Assembly: GCF_000422965.1 (NCBI RefSeq)
Contig: NZ_AUHB01000007.1
Coordinates: 1 to 64,000 of the forward strand
Direction: 5' to 3'
Length of the DNA: 64,000 nt
From: Pleomorphomonas oryzae DSM 16300
Lineage (GTDB): Bacteria; Pseudomonadota; Alphaproteobacteria; Rhizobiales; Pleomorphomonadaceae
Shown piece after piece: positions 39,648-49,236 of this stretch. The notes under the pieces were generated by a model. That model was not told the origin of the DNA and made no database searches. It worked only from the letters and a program-made list of their open reading frames with translations. How positions within the stretch are numbered: the stretch's first letter is position 1; each line of letters begins with the position of its first letter. A program made the position numbers and the translations under genes.

Positions 39648-40654
39648 TGCGCTTCCTGATCACCGGCACCGCCGGCTTCATCGGCTTCCATCTCGCTCGG
39701 CGTCTGCTCGATGCCGCCCACTTCGTCACCGGCTTCGATGGCATGACACCCTATTACGACGTTCGCCTCAAGGAGGCGCGCCATGCTCTTCTCGAGCGAT
39801 CGAACGGCTTCCGGGCGGTGATTGGCCAGTTGGAGAACGCTGCGGCTCTGAAGCAGGCCGCCGAGCTCGCGGAGCCCGAGGTAATCATCCACCTCGCAGC
39901 GCAAGCCGGTGTCCGCTACAGCCTTGAGAACCCCAAGGCCTACGTCGACGCCAACCTCACCGGCAGCTGGAATGTGCTGGAGCTGGCCAAGGCCTACGAG
40001 GTGAAGCACCTGATGCTCGCCTCGACGTCATCGGTCTATGGCGCCAACGACAAGGTACCGTTTGCCGAAGCCGACAAGACCGACGAGCCGCTGACGCTCT
40101 ACGCCGCCACCAAGAAGGCGATGGAGGCGATGGCGCACTCCTACGCCCACCTCTGGAAGATCCCGACCACCGCCTTCCGCTTCTTCACCGTCTACGGTCC
40201 CTGGGGAAGGCCGGACATGGCGCTGTTCAAGTTCGTCGACGCCATCGAGAAGGGCGAACCAATCGACGTCTACGGCGAAGGCAACATGCGGCGCGACTTC
40301 ACCTATGTCGAAGACTTGGTGGAAGCGATCGTCCGGTTGGTGCCCGTCGCTCCCAGCGAAGACAACCGCGTCACGGTCGACGGTGTCGTCGACACGCTGT
40401 CCAAGCAGGCGCCGTTCCGCATCGTCAACATCGGCGGTGGCCAGCCGGTCGGCCTCTTGGACTTCATCGCGGCGATCGAACAGGCGCTCGGCAAGCCGGC
40501 CATCCGCAACCTGTTACCTATGCAAAAAGGCGACGTGCCACAGACTTTCGCCGCACCCGACCTCCTCAGAGCCCTCACCGGCTACGTGCCCGACACCGAC
40601 GTGCCCCACGGCGTCCAAAACTTCGTCGAATGGTACAGGACCTGGAAGGGGTGA
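39647..40654 (+). CDS. NAD-dependent epimerase, probable UDP-glucuronate 4-epimerase
   Basis: A 335-residue extended short-chain dehydrogenase. GTAGFIG (7-13) binds NAD, and Tyr152-x3-Lys156 (YAATK) with STSSVYG supply the catalytic residues. [20 protein letters not shown] and [18 protein letters not shown] are typical of UDP-glucuronate 4-epimerases (LspL/Cap1J type), which make UDP-galacturonate for lipopolysaccharide or capsule. Coupling with ugd by a one-base overlap supports UDP-glucuronate as substrate. Confidence 0.88.
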   Translation: MRFLITGTAGFIGFHLARRLLDAAHFVTGFDGMTPYYDVRLKEARHALLERSNGFRAVIGQLENAAALKQAAELAEPEVIIHLAAQAGVRYSLENPKAYVDANLTGSWNVLELAKAYEVKHLMLASTSSVYGANDKVPFAEADKTDEPLTLYAATKKAMEAMAHSYAHLWKIPTTAFRFFTVYGPWGRPDMALFKFVDAIEKGEPIDVYGEGNMRRDFTYVEDLVEAIVRLVPVAPSEDNRVTVDGVVDTLSKQAPFRIVNIGGGQPVGLLDFIAAIEQALGKPAIRNLLPMQKGDVPQTFAAPDLLRALTGYVPDTDVPHGVQNFVEWYRTWKG

Positions 40655-40658
40655 AAAA

Positions 40659-40686
40659 ACGGGCAAGCGTTGCGTCGCCTGCCCGT
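40659..40686 (-). terminator. Terminator of the manC transcript
   Basis: An 11-bp stem with one mismatch (40659-40669 with 40676-40686) and a 6-base loop lies in the 63-base convergent gap. On the minus strand it ends in TTTTTT next to the arm, which marks an intrinsic terminator for manC. It may also work weakly on the plus strand. Confidence 0.8.
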
Positions 40687-40717
40687 ATGCGTTCAGCCGA
40701 TGTCGATCAGCGGCTTC

Positions 40718-42148
40718 CTAGACTCGTTGATAGATATCCTCGATGCGCTCGACGTCGTCGTTGCCGAGATAGGCGCCGGACTGCACCTCGATCAGCTCCA
40801 GCGGGATCTTGCCGCGGTTGGAAAGACGGTGCTTGGCACCGAGCGGCACATAGGCCGACTGGTTGATGGTCAGAAGACGCGGCGGCTCACCGTCGATCTC
40901 GATGGTCGCAGTCCCGTTTACCACCACCCAATGCTCGGCCCGGTGCTGATGGCGCTGCAGCGACAGCACTCCACCCGGATCGACGACAATGTGCTTGACG
41001 GCGAAGCGCGGGCCGGCGACCAGCGCTTCGATATAGCCCCAGGGACGATAGTCGCGACGATGCAACGTTGCCTCGTCACGTCCTCCCAGTTTCAGCGCGT
41101 CAACCAGCCCCTTGACGGCCTGCGCCTGCTCGCGTGGCGCCACCATGACGGCATCCGGCGTTGCCACCACCATCAAGCCTTCGGCGCCGACCACCGTCGT
41201 CAGAATGCCTTGGCTGTGGACCAAGCAATCGTGTGAGGCGATGATCATGCCATCGCCATGAATGGCGTTACCCTCGCCGTCACGCTCACTCACCTGCCAG
41301 ATGGCATCCCAGGCGCCAACGTCCGACCAACGGAAGCGGCCCTTGACCACGGCAATCTCCTCCGTCTTCTCGATCACCGCATAGTCGATCGACGTCTTGC
41401 GAGCGGTCGAGAAAGCCTCCGGATCGAGCCGAACAAAGCCGATATCCTCGGATGCTTTGTCGACGGCCTCGGAAGCAGCGGCGACGATGTCCGGCGCGTA
41501 CTTTCCGAACTCGGCCAGCATCTGGCTGGCCTTGAACAGGAAATTGCCCGAGTTCCAGAGATAGCCGTCGCGGAGATACCGAAGCGCCGTCTCGGCGTCG
41601 GGCTTTTCGACGAAGGCTTCGACGAGGCAGAGATCGTCATTGCCATTGAGTGCCGCGCCGGGGCGAATGTAGCCATAGGCCGTCTTAGGCTCGGTTGGGA
41701 CGAGGCCGAACACCACGATCTTGCCGGCCTCGGCAGCGGTGAGACCAAGCCGCACCGCATCGCGGAATACATCGTCGTCGAGCACCACGTGATCGGCGGC
41801 GAGCGCCAATACCGCGCTACCCGGGCGGGTTTTTTCGACGAAGGCCGCAGCAGCAGCAACGGCAGCCGCGCTATCGCGGCGGGCCGGTTCCAGCACCACT
41901 GTTGCTTTGACGCCAACATCGGCCGCCTGCCGGCGGGCAAAGAAGCGGAAGGCGTCCGAAGTAATCACCACTGGATCATCGAACAGGGTGGGATCGGCGA
42001 CGCGTCGCAACGTTTCCTGATAAGTCGAAAGGTCGCCGGTCAGTGGCTGGAACTGCTTGGGAAAGGAGTCGCGCGACGCCGGCCAAAGGCGGGTGCCGGA
42101 ACCACCCGCCAGGATGACGGGAACGATCTTGGGGGATCCTTGGGGCAT
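40718..42148 (-). CDS. manC: Mannose-1-phosphate guanylyltransferase / mannose-6-phosphate isomerase
   Basis: A 476-residue bifunctional enzyme. The N-terminal nucleotidyltransferase has GGSGTRLWPASRDSFPKQF (residues 15-33) and AFVEKPDAETA; it forms GDP-mannose from mannose-1-phosphate and GTP. The C-terminal type II cupin (about 350-470: RPWGYIEAL, HRAEHWVVVNGTA) is the phosphomannose isomerase part. It follows the phosphomannomutase gene by 8 bases, so the pair makes GDP-mannose from mannose or fructose phosphate for surface polysaccharides. Confidence 0.93.
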   Translation of the reverse strand: MPQGSPKIVPVILAGGSGTRLWPASRDSFPKQFQPLTGDLSTYQETLRRVADPTLFDDPVVITSDAFRFFARRQAADVGVKATVVLEPARRDSAAAVAAAAAFVEKTRPGSAVLALAADHVVLDDDVFRDAVRLGLTAAEAGKIVVFGLVPTEPKTAYGYIRPGAALNGNDDLCLVEAFVEKPDAETALRYLRDGYLWNSGNFLFKASQMLAEFGKYAPDIVAAASEAVDKASEDIGFVRLDPEAFSTARKTSIDYAVIEKTEEIAVVKGRFRWSDVGAWDAIWQVSERDGEGNAIHGDGMIIASHDCLVHSQGILTTVVGAEGLMVVATPDAVMVAPREQAQAVKGLVDALKLGGRDEATLHRRDYRPWGYIEALVAGPRFAVKHIVVDPGGVLSLQRHQHRAEHWVVVNGTATIEIDGEPPRLLTINQSAYVPLGAKHRLSNRGKIPLELIEVQSGAYLGNDDVERIEDIYQRV

Positions 42149-42156
42149 CGTTTCTC

Positions 42157-43563
42157 TCAGACAGCAAAGTGGCGGTTGAGGGCGGCCAGCATGTCGGCAA
42201 GCAAGGCATCGGTCTTTGCAGCGCTGTCGGTCTCGACATAACAGCGAAGTTCCGGAGCGTTACCCGACTGCCGGAAATGGACGATGTCCCCATCCGGCAA
42301 CACCAAGCGAAGCCCGTCCGTACGGTCAACGGCAACGGGGGCGGCGAGCCGCGGGTCGAGCGCAACGCGTGCCTCACGCGAACTATCGACGGCGGCGATC
42401 AGCTTCGCCCCGTCAGCAGGAGCGATCTTCTTGAGGCGGTCCGCTTTCATGACGCGCGGTGGCAGGTCCGCCACCAACGCCGACAGCGGCCTCTTCGCCT
42501 CGGCGGCAGCGACAAGGGCGGCAACCATCGGCAAGATGGCGTCGCGGGTTGGCAGGCGCGTCAGCGAACCAGCGGAAAGCGCAATGTCGCTTTCGGTCAG
42601 GAACCCGCCATTGGCCTCGAAGCCAACGACTGGCGCCGTTTTGGCAGCGGCCATACCGGCCACCACATAGGGCGAACCGATGCGGGTGCGAACGACGGTT
42701 TCGAACCAGCCGGTCATCTCGATGGCCGACGTCGAAGAAATGGGCGTCACCACCGTCTTGGCGCCGAGCCGCCGGGCCGTGAGGATGCCGAGCACATCGC
42801 CATTCACTTGGCGGCCGGCCTCGTCAATCACCAGTGGGCGGTCACCGTCGCCGTCAGTGGATACCACGGCGTCGAGCCGATGGGTGGCAATCTGATCTTT
42901 GGCACGGGAAAGATCGGCCGGATCAAGCGCCTCGGTATCGACGGCGATGAAGCGATCGGAGCGGCGGAACGGGAAGACTTCGGCGCCGAGGCCTTCGAGG
43001 ATACGAGCGGTGAGATCGCGCCCCACAGCGGAATGGAGATCGAGCCCGATGCGCAACCCCGCAAGCGGCCGGCCGGAAAAGGCGTCGATGTAGCGGGCAA
43101 CATAAGCTTCGGCGATGGCCGGATCGACCGGAGGCAGACTGCCGCCATCGGCGGCCAACATCTCGGCAAGCAGCGCCTCGGCACGTTCGCGCACCGGCGC
43201 CTCATCTTCTTTCAGAAATTCGCCATCGGGGCGGTAGAACTTGATGCCGTTATAGTCTTCGGGAATGTGGCTGCCGGTCACCATGACGGCCGGCGATTGG
43301 CGGGCCAGCGCGTAGGCGGCAAGCGCGGGGGTCGGCACATTACCCGCATAGACCGGTATCCGGCCAGCAGCGGAAATGGCGGCGGCGGCATAGCCGGCAA
43401 TCTCCGGGCTGGATGCTCGGAGGTCCGCTCCAAGGTAGACCGTCCGCGACGACACGTTGGAGCAAATGACGTCTAGGAAAGCTCGTACATAAGCGGCCGT
43501 GGTGGAGCCGGTGAAATCAATGGCCGGGCCACGCAGACCCGACGTTCCAAAACTGACGGACAT
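42157..43563 (-). CDS. manB: Phosphomannomutase
   Basis: A 468-residue alpha-D-phosphohexomutase. The phosphoserine is Ser98 in VTGSHIPEDYNGIKFY, the metal loop is DGDGD (237-241), and the start SFGTSGLRG is the family opening. It converts mannose-6-phosphate to mannose-1-phosphate. Coupling to manC makes the mannose assignment more likely than glucose or glucosamine. It is probably the first gene of a two-gene operon; the 133 bases upstream contain no feature I can name. Confidence 0.9.
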   Translation of the reverse strand: MSVSFGTSGLRGPAIDFTGSTTAAYVRAFLDVICSNVSSRTVYLGADLRASSPEIAGYAAAAISAAGRIPVYAGNVPTPALAAYALARQSPAVMVTGSHIPEDYNGIKFYRPDGEFLKEDEAPVRERAEALLAEMLAADGGSLPPVDPAIAEAYVARYIDAFSGRPLAGLRIGLDLHSAVGRDLTARILEGLGAEVFPFRRSDRFIAVDTEALDPADLSRAKDQIATHRLDAVVSTDGDGDRPLVIDEAGRQVNGDVLGILTARRLGAKTVVTPISSTSAIEMTGWFETVVRTRIGSPYVVAGMAAAKTAPVVGFEANGGFLTESDIALSAGSLTRLPTRDAILPMVAALVAAAEAKRPLSALVADLPPRVMKADRLKKIAPADGAKLIAAVDSSREARVALDPRLAAPVAVDRTDGLRLVLPDGDIVHFRQSGNAPELRCYVETDSAAKTDALLADMLAALNRHFAV

Positions 43564-43696
43564 GGCATCTCACAATCAAGAGGGACGAGATCGAAAGAAG
43601 TCGTTGGAATCTATCGAAAGAACCGAAAAAGCCGAATACAGATCGTATGTAGTCTAGCGGACCGGTAGAGGCAATCCCGCTCAGGCCAACGCAGGT

Positions 43697-44437
43697 TCAG
43701 TTGCCTGGAAAACGTAATAGCAGATAGGCCGGTTCCCTGGCATCGACGCCGACAATAACGAAGCCGTCGGAGAAAGCAGCCTCTATCTCATCGCGTAACC
43801 TGAGACGTTCGGTATTTGCGGCGCTAGGGTCGGTCTTGAGCAATCCAGAGAAATCCGTCGGCAAAGCGATGCGCCGGGCGTCAGCCACCTCCTCAGCCGT
43901 CAGCATAGCCATCCCGGCACGGCAGCGCTCGTAACGATCGCCATTGAGCCGCCAATCGGCGAGGAGCCGATCGGAAGCGGTCCCGGCATTGATACCGCCC
44001 ATTTCGCCATAATAATCGCGATGATAGGTCGCAGCCGTCGCGCCGAGACGGCCAATGTTGAGGGCGGCATTGGGCAGACGCAGCGGATCGTAGGTCCACC
44101 GCACCTGCTGGATGCCGCGCTGAAGACACCAGTCGGCTTGATAGAGCTTCAGTTTCAGGCCAAGCCCCAGGCCGCGCGCCTCGGCGCGCACGGCCAGGCG
44201 GTGCGAATGCTGCACGCCGGGTGTCGCCGTCGGAAAGGCGAAAATATAGCCGATCAGCCGATGGTCAAGAAAGGCGCCGGCGGCGAGGCCGCCCTCGGCC
44301 TGGATGACCATCATCAGGTCACCGGGATCGGTCTTGTCGTCCGGTCCCCAAACATCGCGCTGCAGTTCTTCAGCCGCGTGAAACTCGGCCATGCCCGCGA
44401 GATCGCGGATAATCGGCGGCACCTCGGAGGCACTCAT
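43697..44437 (-). CDS. GNAT acyltransferase of the COG3375 type
   Basis: A 246-residue GNAT protein. The acyl-CoA loop is visible as [18 protein letters not shown], followed by the [23 protein letters not shown] segment that marks the COG3375 group. Relatives encoded beside N-acylamino acid racemases in Geobacillus N-succinylate D-amino acids. The start overlaps the racemase stop by 4 bases, so the two are co-translated, and the same role is inferred here. The acyl donor (succinyl- or acetyl-CoA) cannot be decided from the sequence. Confidence 0.8.
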   Translation of the reverse strand: MSASEVPPIIRDLAGMAEFHAAEELQRDVWGPDDKTDPGDLMMVIQAEGGLAAGAFLDHRLIGYIFAFPTATPGVQHSHRLAVRAEARGLGLGLKLKLYQADWCLQRGIQQVRWTYDPLRLPNAALNIGRLGATAATYHRDYYGEMGGINAGTASDRLLADWRLNGDRYERCRAGMAMLTAEEVADARRIALPTDFSGLLKTDPSAANTERLRLRDEIEAAFSDGFVIVGVDAREPAYLLLRFPGN

Positions 44438-45552
44438 GCCGAGAAAGTCCGGACCGATCGGGTCACATCATCGAGCAGATCACGATCGAGATGAACGCCG
44501 ATGCCCGGCCCCGTCGGCACCGGCATGCGACCGTCGGTCGTTTCCAGTTTTTCCATGATGATATCGCGATGGAAATAGCGGCTCGCCGACGACGTGTCAC
44601 CGGGCTTGCGGAAGTTGGGCAAGGTCGAGAGATGAATATTGTGGGCGCGACCGATGCCTGATTCCAACATGCCGCCGCACCAGACGGGAACGTCAAAGGC
44701 TGCGGCAATGTCGTGGACACGGATCGCTTCGGCGATGCCGCCGACGCGGCCGACCTTGATGTTGATGACGCGCGTCGCATCGGCTTGGAGTGCTCGCCGG
44801 GCGTGGCCGGCGCTTCGAATGCTTTCGTCCAGACAGATTGGGGTCCTGAGGCGACGTTGCAGCTGGGCGTGGTCGGCTATGTCGTCGTGGGCGAGCGGTT
44901 GCTCGACATATTCGAGATGGAAGTCGTCGAGCCGGCCGAGCACCGCCCAGTCGGAAAGGCGATAGGCACTGTTGGCGTCGACGGAGAGCTTGATCACTGG
45001 AAAGGCCCGACGCACCGCCTCCAATAGCTCGATATCATGGCCGGGCATGATCTTCAGCTTGATGCGCTTGTAGCCTTGCGCCACGTGGCTCTCCACGCGG
45101 GTGAGCGTCGCGTCGATCGGCCCGATGCCGAGTGACACGCCGACATCGACTGCATTGCCGGCCCCACCGATGAGAGTTTGGAGCGGCAGGTCGAGCCACT
45201 TGGCCCAGAGATCCCAGAAAGCCATCTCGACGGTGGCGAGCGCCATGCGGTTGCCGCGCCAGGGCGAAAGCAGCTTCTCCACCATGGCCGGGTTGTCGAA
45301 CGATTGCCCCATCATTGACGGCAGAACTGTCTCGCCGATCAAGTCCATGGCACCGGCGATCGTCTCCTCGAGGAAGTCCGGCAGCGGATCCATGACGCCC
45401 TCGGCATAGCCTTCGAGCCCCCCGGCTGACAACGTCACCAGAGGGAAGACACGCTCGGTCATGGTGCCGGTTGAGATGGTAAAGGGATTGATCAGCGGCA
45501 GCCGGACGAGCCTCAGTTCGGCGCGCTCGATCGGCGGAAGAGAACGGGTCAT
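44434..45552 (-). CDS. N-acylamino acid racemase / o-succinylbenzoate synthase family
   Basis: An enolase-superfamily enzyme of 372 residues. The ATG at 45552 has a GGAGG site; an open frame of 22 codons before it is not used. The catalytic Lys pair Lys165/Lys167 (KRIKLK), metal ligands Asp192, Glu217 and Asp242, and second-face Lys266 (NIKVGRVGG) are all present. No menaquinone genes are near, and the coupled acyltransferase favours N-succinylamino acid racemase activity over o-succinylbenzoate synthase. It diverges from an RpiR-type regulator across 115 bases. Confidence 0.83.
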   Translation of the reverse strand: MTRSLPPIERAELRLVRLPLINPFTISTGTMTERVFPLVTLSAGGLEGYAEGVMDPLPDFLEETIAGAMDLIGETVLPSMMGQSFDNPAMVEKLLSPWRGNRMALATVEMAFWDLWAKWLDLPLQTLIGGAGNAVDVGVSLGIGPIDATLTRVESHVAQGYKRIKLKIMPGHDIELLEAVRRAFPVIKLSVDANSAYRLSDWAVLGRLDDFHLEYVEQPLAHDDIADHAQLQRRLRTPICLDESIRSAGHARRALQADATRVINIKVGRVGGIAEAIRVHDIAAAFDVPVWCGGMLESGIGRAHNIHLSTLPNFRKPGDTSSASRYFHRDIIMEKLETTDGRMPVPTGPGIGVHLDRDLLDDVTRSVRTFSA

Positions 45553-45667
45553 CGGCAGGACCTCCGGGAAACTCTGGCGGACGGTAGGCTGCTGCAAGTT
45601 TCTTTGCAAGATTGACACCCGGCAATTTCCCTGTCAGCGTTCCAGTAAATCCTGAAGGGAGTTTGGC

Positions 45668-46627
45668 GTGAAAGAGCGGCGCGGCGCGAAGGAAACGGCG
45701 GGATCGGGCGCCGAGCTTCGGCGACGCATCGAAAAGAGCCTGGCCGCGGCGACGCGAACGGAGGCGGCCATTGCCGGCTTCTTTCTGAGTGATCTTGCCA
45801 GCCTACCCTTCGAAACGGCCGGCTCGGTCGCCCGTCGCATCGGCGTATCCGAAGCCTCGGTCGGCCGCTATTGCCGTGCCATCGGCTTCCGCCATTTCAA
45901 GGATCTCAAGGCATCGCTGAGAGATGACCTCGGCGACCGCGCCTTTCTGATGGGCGACCGGCTACGCGACTTCGCAGAGCGAAGTCGGGCGGGCGAAAGC
46001 AGTGCGCTCGAAAAGGAAATCGCGGCCATTGTTGCCAATCACGAACTGGCCGCAACGCCCGCCTTCCGCGCCGTGGCAGCGCGGATTGCGCGCGCCGGCA
46101 AGGTATTCGTCGCCGGCTTTCAGACCGAACGCGGCCACGCCCAGTATCTGGCCCATGGCCTTTCCTATCTTCGGCCGGACGTTCATCTGATGGATGCGGC
46201 GGACGGCACCTTTGCCGAGCTTCTGCTGGGCAGGCCTTCCGAAGCGGCGCTGGTCATCATCGAGGGCCGTCGTTATTCCCGCCTCGCCCGCCATCTCGGC
46301 ATCGCCGCCCGTACCGCCGGCACGCACGTCACGCTGATCACCGATCCCTACTGTACCTGGGGTCGCGAAGCCGCCGACGAGGTGTTCACCGTCCGCACGG
46401 ATTTCGATCAATTTTGGGATGTCACCTCGGCCATGGCGAGCCTGATCGGCCTCATCATCAACGCGGTGTTCGCCGAATTGGGACCGGATGTTGAAACGCG
46501 CCTCAGCGCGATGTCCAATCTTTATGATGACTTCATTGGTCATACCACGACGGTCGGGCGCGAACGCCTGACGCACCCATCAACGGCAAGCCGCCCACTC
46601 CACGGAGTCGAAAGCGACCCTAAATAG
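45668..46627 (+). CDS. MurR/RpiR family transcriptional regulator
   Basis: A 319-residue regulator with an N-terminal RpiR helix-turn-helix (about residues 25-85: ETAGSVARRIGVSEASVGRYCRAIGF). A SIS sugar-isomerase-like domain (about 125-260) would bind a phosphorylated or related small ligand. The start is GTG with GAAGGGAG seven bases upstream. Divergence from the racemase-acyltransferase pair makes that operon its likely target. The effector is unknown; RpiR proteins next to amino acid genes need not bind sugars. Confidence 0.88.
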   Translation: MKERRGAKETAGSGAELRRRIEKSLAAATRTEAAIAGFFLSDLASLPFETAGSVARRIGVSEASVGRYCRAIGFRHFKDLKASLRDDLGDRAFLMGDRLRDFAERSRAGESSALEKEIAAIVANHELAATPAFRAVAARIARAGKVFVAGFQTERGHAQYLAHGLSYLRPDVHLMDAADGTFAELLLGRPSEAALVIIEGRRYSRLARHLGIAARTAGTHVTLITDPYCTWGREAADEVFTVRTDFDQFWDVTSAMASLIGLIINAVFAELGPDVETRLSAMSNLYDDFIGHTTTVGRERLTHPSTASRPLHGVESDPK

Positions 46628-46679
46628 GCTGGATTATCTGGTGCTCAACGCAGAATTGGCCCGCTTACAGAAAAGCGAA

Positions 46680-46707
46680 GCGCCCGAAATCCTCGCGGAT
46701 CGGGCGC
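46680..46707 (-). terminator. Terminator downstream of the small Arg-rich ORF
   Basis: An 8-bp perfect stem GCGCCCGA / TCGGGCGC (46680-46687, 46700-46707) with a 12-base loop. On the minus strand it is followed by TTCGCTTTTC, reasonably U-rich. It lies 33 bases beyond the small ORF stop and 53 bases past the convergent RpiR stop, so it can end both transcripts. Confidence 0.6.
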
Positions 46708-46740
46708 ATAAGATAAACGGCTGACGTCTGGTCGTCTCGG

Positions 46741-46884
46741 TCAGAGACCAGCAATCCGGCTGCTGCCGGCGCGAACATACTGACGCTCACGGAATTCCGA
46801 ACCGAAGCCGCGCACATAGCGAGTGTCCCGCTCGACGGCGCGAGACTCGCGGAACGTCCTGTTGAGGGGAGCCTGGGCGAACAT
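46741..46884 (-). CDS. Small Arg-rich protein of unknown function
   Basis: A 47-codon ORF whose product starts MFAQAPLNRTFRESRAVERD and ends in RERQYVRAGSSRIAGL. About ten of 47 residues are Arg, so it is strongly basic, with no membrane segment, cysteine or known motif. The ATG is preceded by AAGGAAAGGAAACCGAG, a good binding site. A 15-bp palindrome lies 67 bases upstream and an intrinsic terminator 33 bases downstream, which together look like a free-standing regulated transcription unit. I do not recognise the family. The 335 bases upstream (46885-47219) hold no other gene I can support. Confidence 0.5.
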   Translation of the reverse strand: MFAQAPLNRTFRESRAVERDTRYVRGFGSEFRERQYVRAGSSRIAGL

Positions 46885-46950
46885 CTCGGTTTCCTTTCCT
46901 TCAGCCGAACGACCGTGTCCGACACCGCTCATATAGGCGCTGCGATACAT

Positions 46951-46965
46951 ATACGAAAGTCGTAT
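46951..46965. promoter_or_regulatory. 15-bp palindrome upstream of the small Arg-rich ORF
   Basis: ATACGA-AAG-TCGTAT is a perfect 6-bp dyad with a 3-base centre, in AT-rich DNA 67 bases before the small ORF. It resembles an operator, and TATATG-like sequence next to it could be a -10. The regulator is unknown. Confidence 0.35.
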
Positions 46966-47219
46966 TACCTGAACGCCGACCAAAGAAAATCTAAAGGCGG
47001 CATTAGCTTATCCTTTACCTTTCCGACAGGTACCCAACGACCTGGGCTGCCGGCCCCGATCGTCAGCCGTCGGCCGGAGATGGACAACCAGGCGGAACCC
47101 GTGCGTTTGGCTGAGGGTTGTTGTCGTGCCGACGGAAAGGGCCGAATCTCGCCACAAGCTCGGATGCCTGCCAGTCCTTGCTCTGGATAAAGGCGGCCCT
47201 AGTGAGGAATTGATCTATT

Positions 47220-47558
47220 GTGACGCCCGAACCGCCCGTCACTCCCCCTGCTCGTTCGCAGGTGCCGCCAACGGATGGTCCCAGCCTCGAGACCATTCTT
47301 GAATTCCACCGCCTAGCGACCGTCACCACCACCGGCTTCGGCGACATCACCCTGCCCGGAACGGCCGGCAAGCTGACGTCCATCGTCACCATGATCGTCG
47401 GGATCTCGCTGTTTGTGCGCCTCGCCCAGGCGCTGTTCCGTCCCTACAAGGTCACCTTCCGCTGCCCAAAATGCGCGCTGATGCGGCACGAGCCGAATGC
47501 GGTGCATCGCAAGGCGTGCGGTCATCTATTGGCGATCCCCGACGACGGCGACGAATGA
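47220..47558 (+). pseudogene. Truncated potassium channel remnant
   Basis: The 112-codon frame holds only the C-terminal part of an Ion_trans_2-type channel. The filter TVTTTGFGDI (about residues 34-43) is followed by one transmembrane helix (SIVTMIVGISLFVRLAQALF) and a zinc-ribbon tail. The pore helix and all preceding segments are missing, and the first ~30 residues are Pro-rich and unlike a channel. In the tail the second Cys pair of the ribbon has become VHRKACG, losing one ligand. Upstream frames show no displaced N-terminal half. Decay after a 5' deletion is the simplest reading; a short functional protein is less likely. Confidence 0.65.
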
Positions 47559-47697
47559 ACGCTGATGGGTATGCCGCAGCCGCTCATCGGTAACCCTCCG
47601 TCTGGACAAGCCGCCCTTTATCTCTCTTGATGCGCCAAATCATGGTCGCGCCGCCAGGAGCGGCGTATCATGCATGCGCAGACTATGAGGGACCGCT

Positions 47698-49236
47698 ATG
47701 ACCGAAATGCTGAGCCAGTTGCGCAGGATAGCGCAGGACCGAACCCTGAGCTTCAAGCAGAAGGAACATGCGCTGGCGGTCGAAGCCGAGAACATGCTGC
47801 CCTACGTGCTGCTCGACACCGAGACGCGTGCCGCGCTCGACGCTCGCATCATCTGCGACATGTACGAGGGAAACGCCCCCTATAAGCCGCGCTACGTGCT
47901 GCCCGACTATGAGGTGGTGCTGAAAAACGGCTCCGCCTATCTGGAACTGCCGAAGCCAGAAACGCTCGACGAGGCGATCAACACGCTGCAGATCGCCTAT
48001 CACCACGTACCCTCGGTAACCGGCATGCCGGTGTTCATCGGCCATCTCGACGCGCTGCTGCTGCCCTTCTGCGACGGTGCCTCCGACGACGAGCTCTATC
48101 GCAAGATCAAGCTGTTCTGGCGCTACATCGACCGCGTGCTGCCGGACGCCTTCCTGCACGCCGACATTGGCCCCACCGACAACCGTGTTGCCCGCGCCAT
48201 TCTGCGAGCCGATGCCGAGTTGAAGCAGGTCGCGCCTAACCTCACCTTCCTTTACGATCCGGAAGTCAGCGGCGAAGCCATGCTCCGGCTTTGCACCGAC
48301 AACATCATCGCCTGCTCCAAGCCGCATATCGCCAACCACCCGATCCACCGCGAAGTATTCAACGAACCGGGCTACGCCATCGTCAGCTGCTACAACGCAC
48401 TGCCGCTCAGGGGTGGTGCTGCCTCGCTTGCTCGCGTCAATCTCAAGAAGGTGGCCGAGGCGAGCGCCAACGAGGCCGACTTTTTCGACGTTCAGCTGCC
48501 GCGTTACGTCAATCTCAACGCCCGCCTTATGCGTGCCCGCATCGACTATCTGTTCCGGCAATCGGGATTCTTCGATGGCAACTTCCTGGTCGAGGAAGGC
48601 TGGATCGACAGGGATCGCTTCACGGCGATGTTCGGCATCTTCGCCATGGCCGAGGCCGTCAATCACCTGCAGGATCTCGCCGGCCGACCCGGCCGCTACG
48701 GTCATGATGCCGTCGCCAACGCGCTCGGCCACCGCATCTCGGCGCAGCTCGCAGATCTGGTCGCCCGCGAACCGATGGACCATGTCTGGCGTGGATTCGC
48801 CATGCTGCACGCCCAGGCCGGCCTTTCCAGCGACGCCGGCACCACACCCGGCGTGCGCATTCCCTATGGCAGCGAGCCAGATCCGGTCAGCCACGTGCAG
48901 GCACTCCTACCGCATCATCGGCACTATCTGTCCGGCGTCTCGGAAATCCTGACCCTCGACGAGACGGTGCGAGCCAACCCCGAGGCCGTATTCCAGCTTG
49001 CCAAGGGCGCCTTGCAGCTCGGCTTCCGTGAGTTCACCGCCAATATCGCCGGCAACGACCTGGTGCGCGTCACCGGTTTCATGATCCGCCTTTCCGACAT
49101 CAGGCTTTACAACGCGGCGAAGGGATCGCGCGTCAACACCACGGCGCTCGGCGCCGAGGCGGCCGATACGGTGCATATCCTGGATCGCAAGCCCCGTGTC
49201 GTCGGGCTGGAGCTGATGGCGGGTTCCGGTGTCTGA
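47698..49236 (+). CDS. yjjI: YjjI family glycine radical enzyme
   Basis: A 512-residue glycyl radical enzyme of the YjjI type, shorter than pyruvate formate-lyase. The radical Gly460 is in VRVTGFMIRLSD near the C-terminus, and the likely thiyl Cys231 is in SCYNALPLRGGA. A GAGGGA site precedes the ATG. The last 8 bases overlap the activase gene. These enzymes act only without O2, since O2 cleaves the radical peptide. The substrate of YjjI is not established. The 139 bases upstream contain no clear FNR site. Confidence 0.9.
   Translation: MTEMLSQLRRIAQDRTLSFKQKEHALAVEAENMLPYVLLDTETRAALDARIICDMYEGNAPYKPRYVLPDYEVVLKNGSAYLELPKPETLDEAINTLQIAYHHVPSVTGMPVFIGHLDALLLPFCDGASDDELYRKIKLFWRYIDRVLPDAFLHADIGPTDNRVARAILRADAELKQVAPNLTFLYDPEVSGEAMLRLCTDNIIACSKPHIANHPIHREVFNEPGYAIVSCYNALPLRGGAASLARVNLKKVAEASANEADFFDVQLPRYVNLNARLMRARIDYLFRQSGFFDGNFLVEEGWIDRDRFTAMFGIFAMAEAVNHLQDLAGRPGRYGHDAVANALGHRISAQLADLVAREPMDHVWRGFAMLHAQAGLSSDAGTTPGVRIPYGSEPDPVSHVQALLPHHRHYLSGVSEILTLDETVRANPEAVFQLAKGALQLGFREFTANIAGNDLVRVTGFMIRLSDIRLYNAAKGSRVNTTALGAEAADTVHILDRKPRVVGLELMAGSGV

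Noticed and set aside
42169-43476. Long open frame of 435 codons on the plus strand
   Set aside because: It is antisense to phosphomannomutase, which has intact catalytic motifs. The composition is typical of a shadow frame.
47630-47645. TTGAT...ATCA half-sites upstream of yjjI, considered as an FNR box
   Set aside because: The spacing between half-sites is 7 rather than 4 and the second half lacks the full ATCAA.
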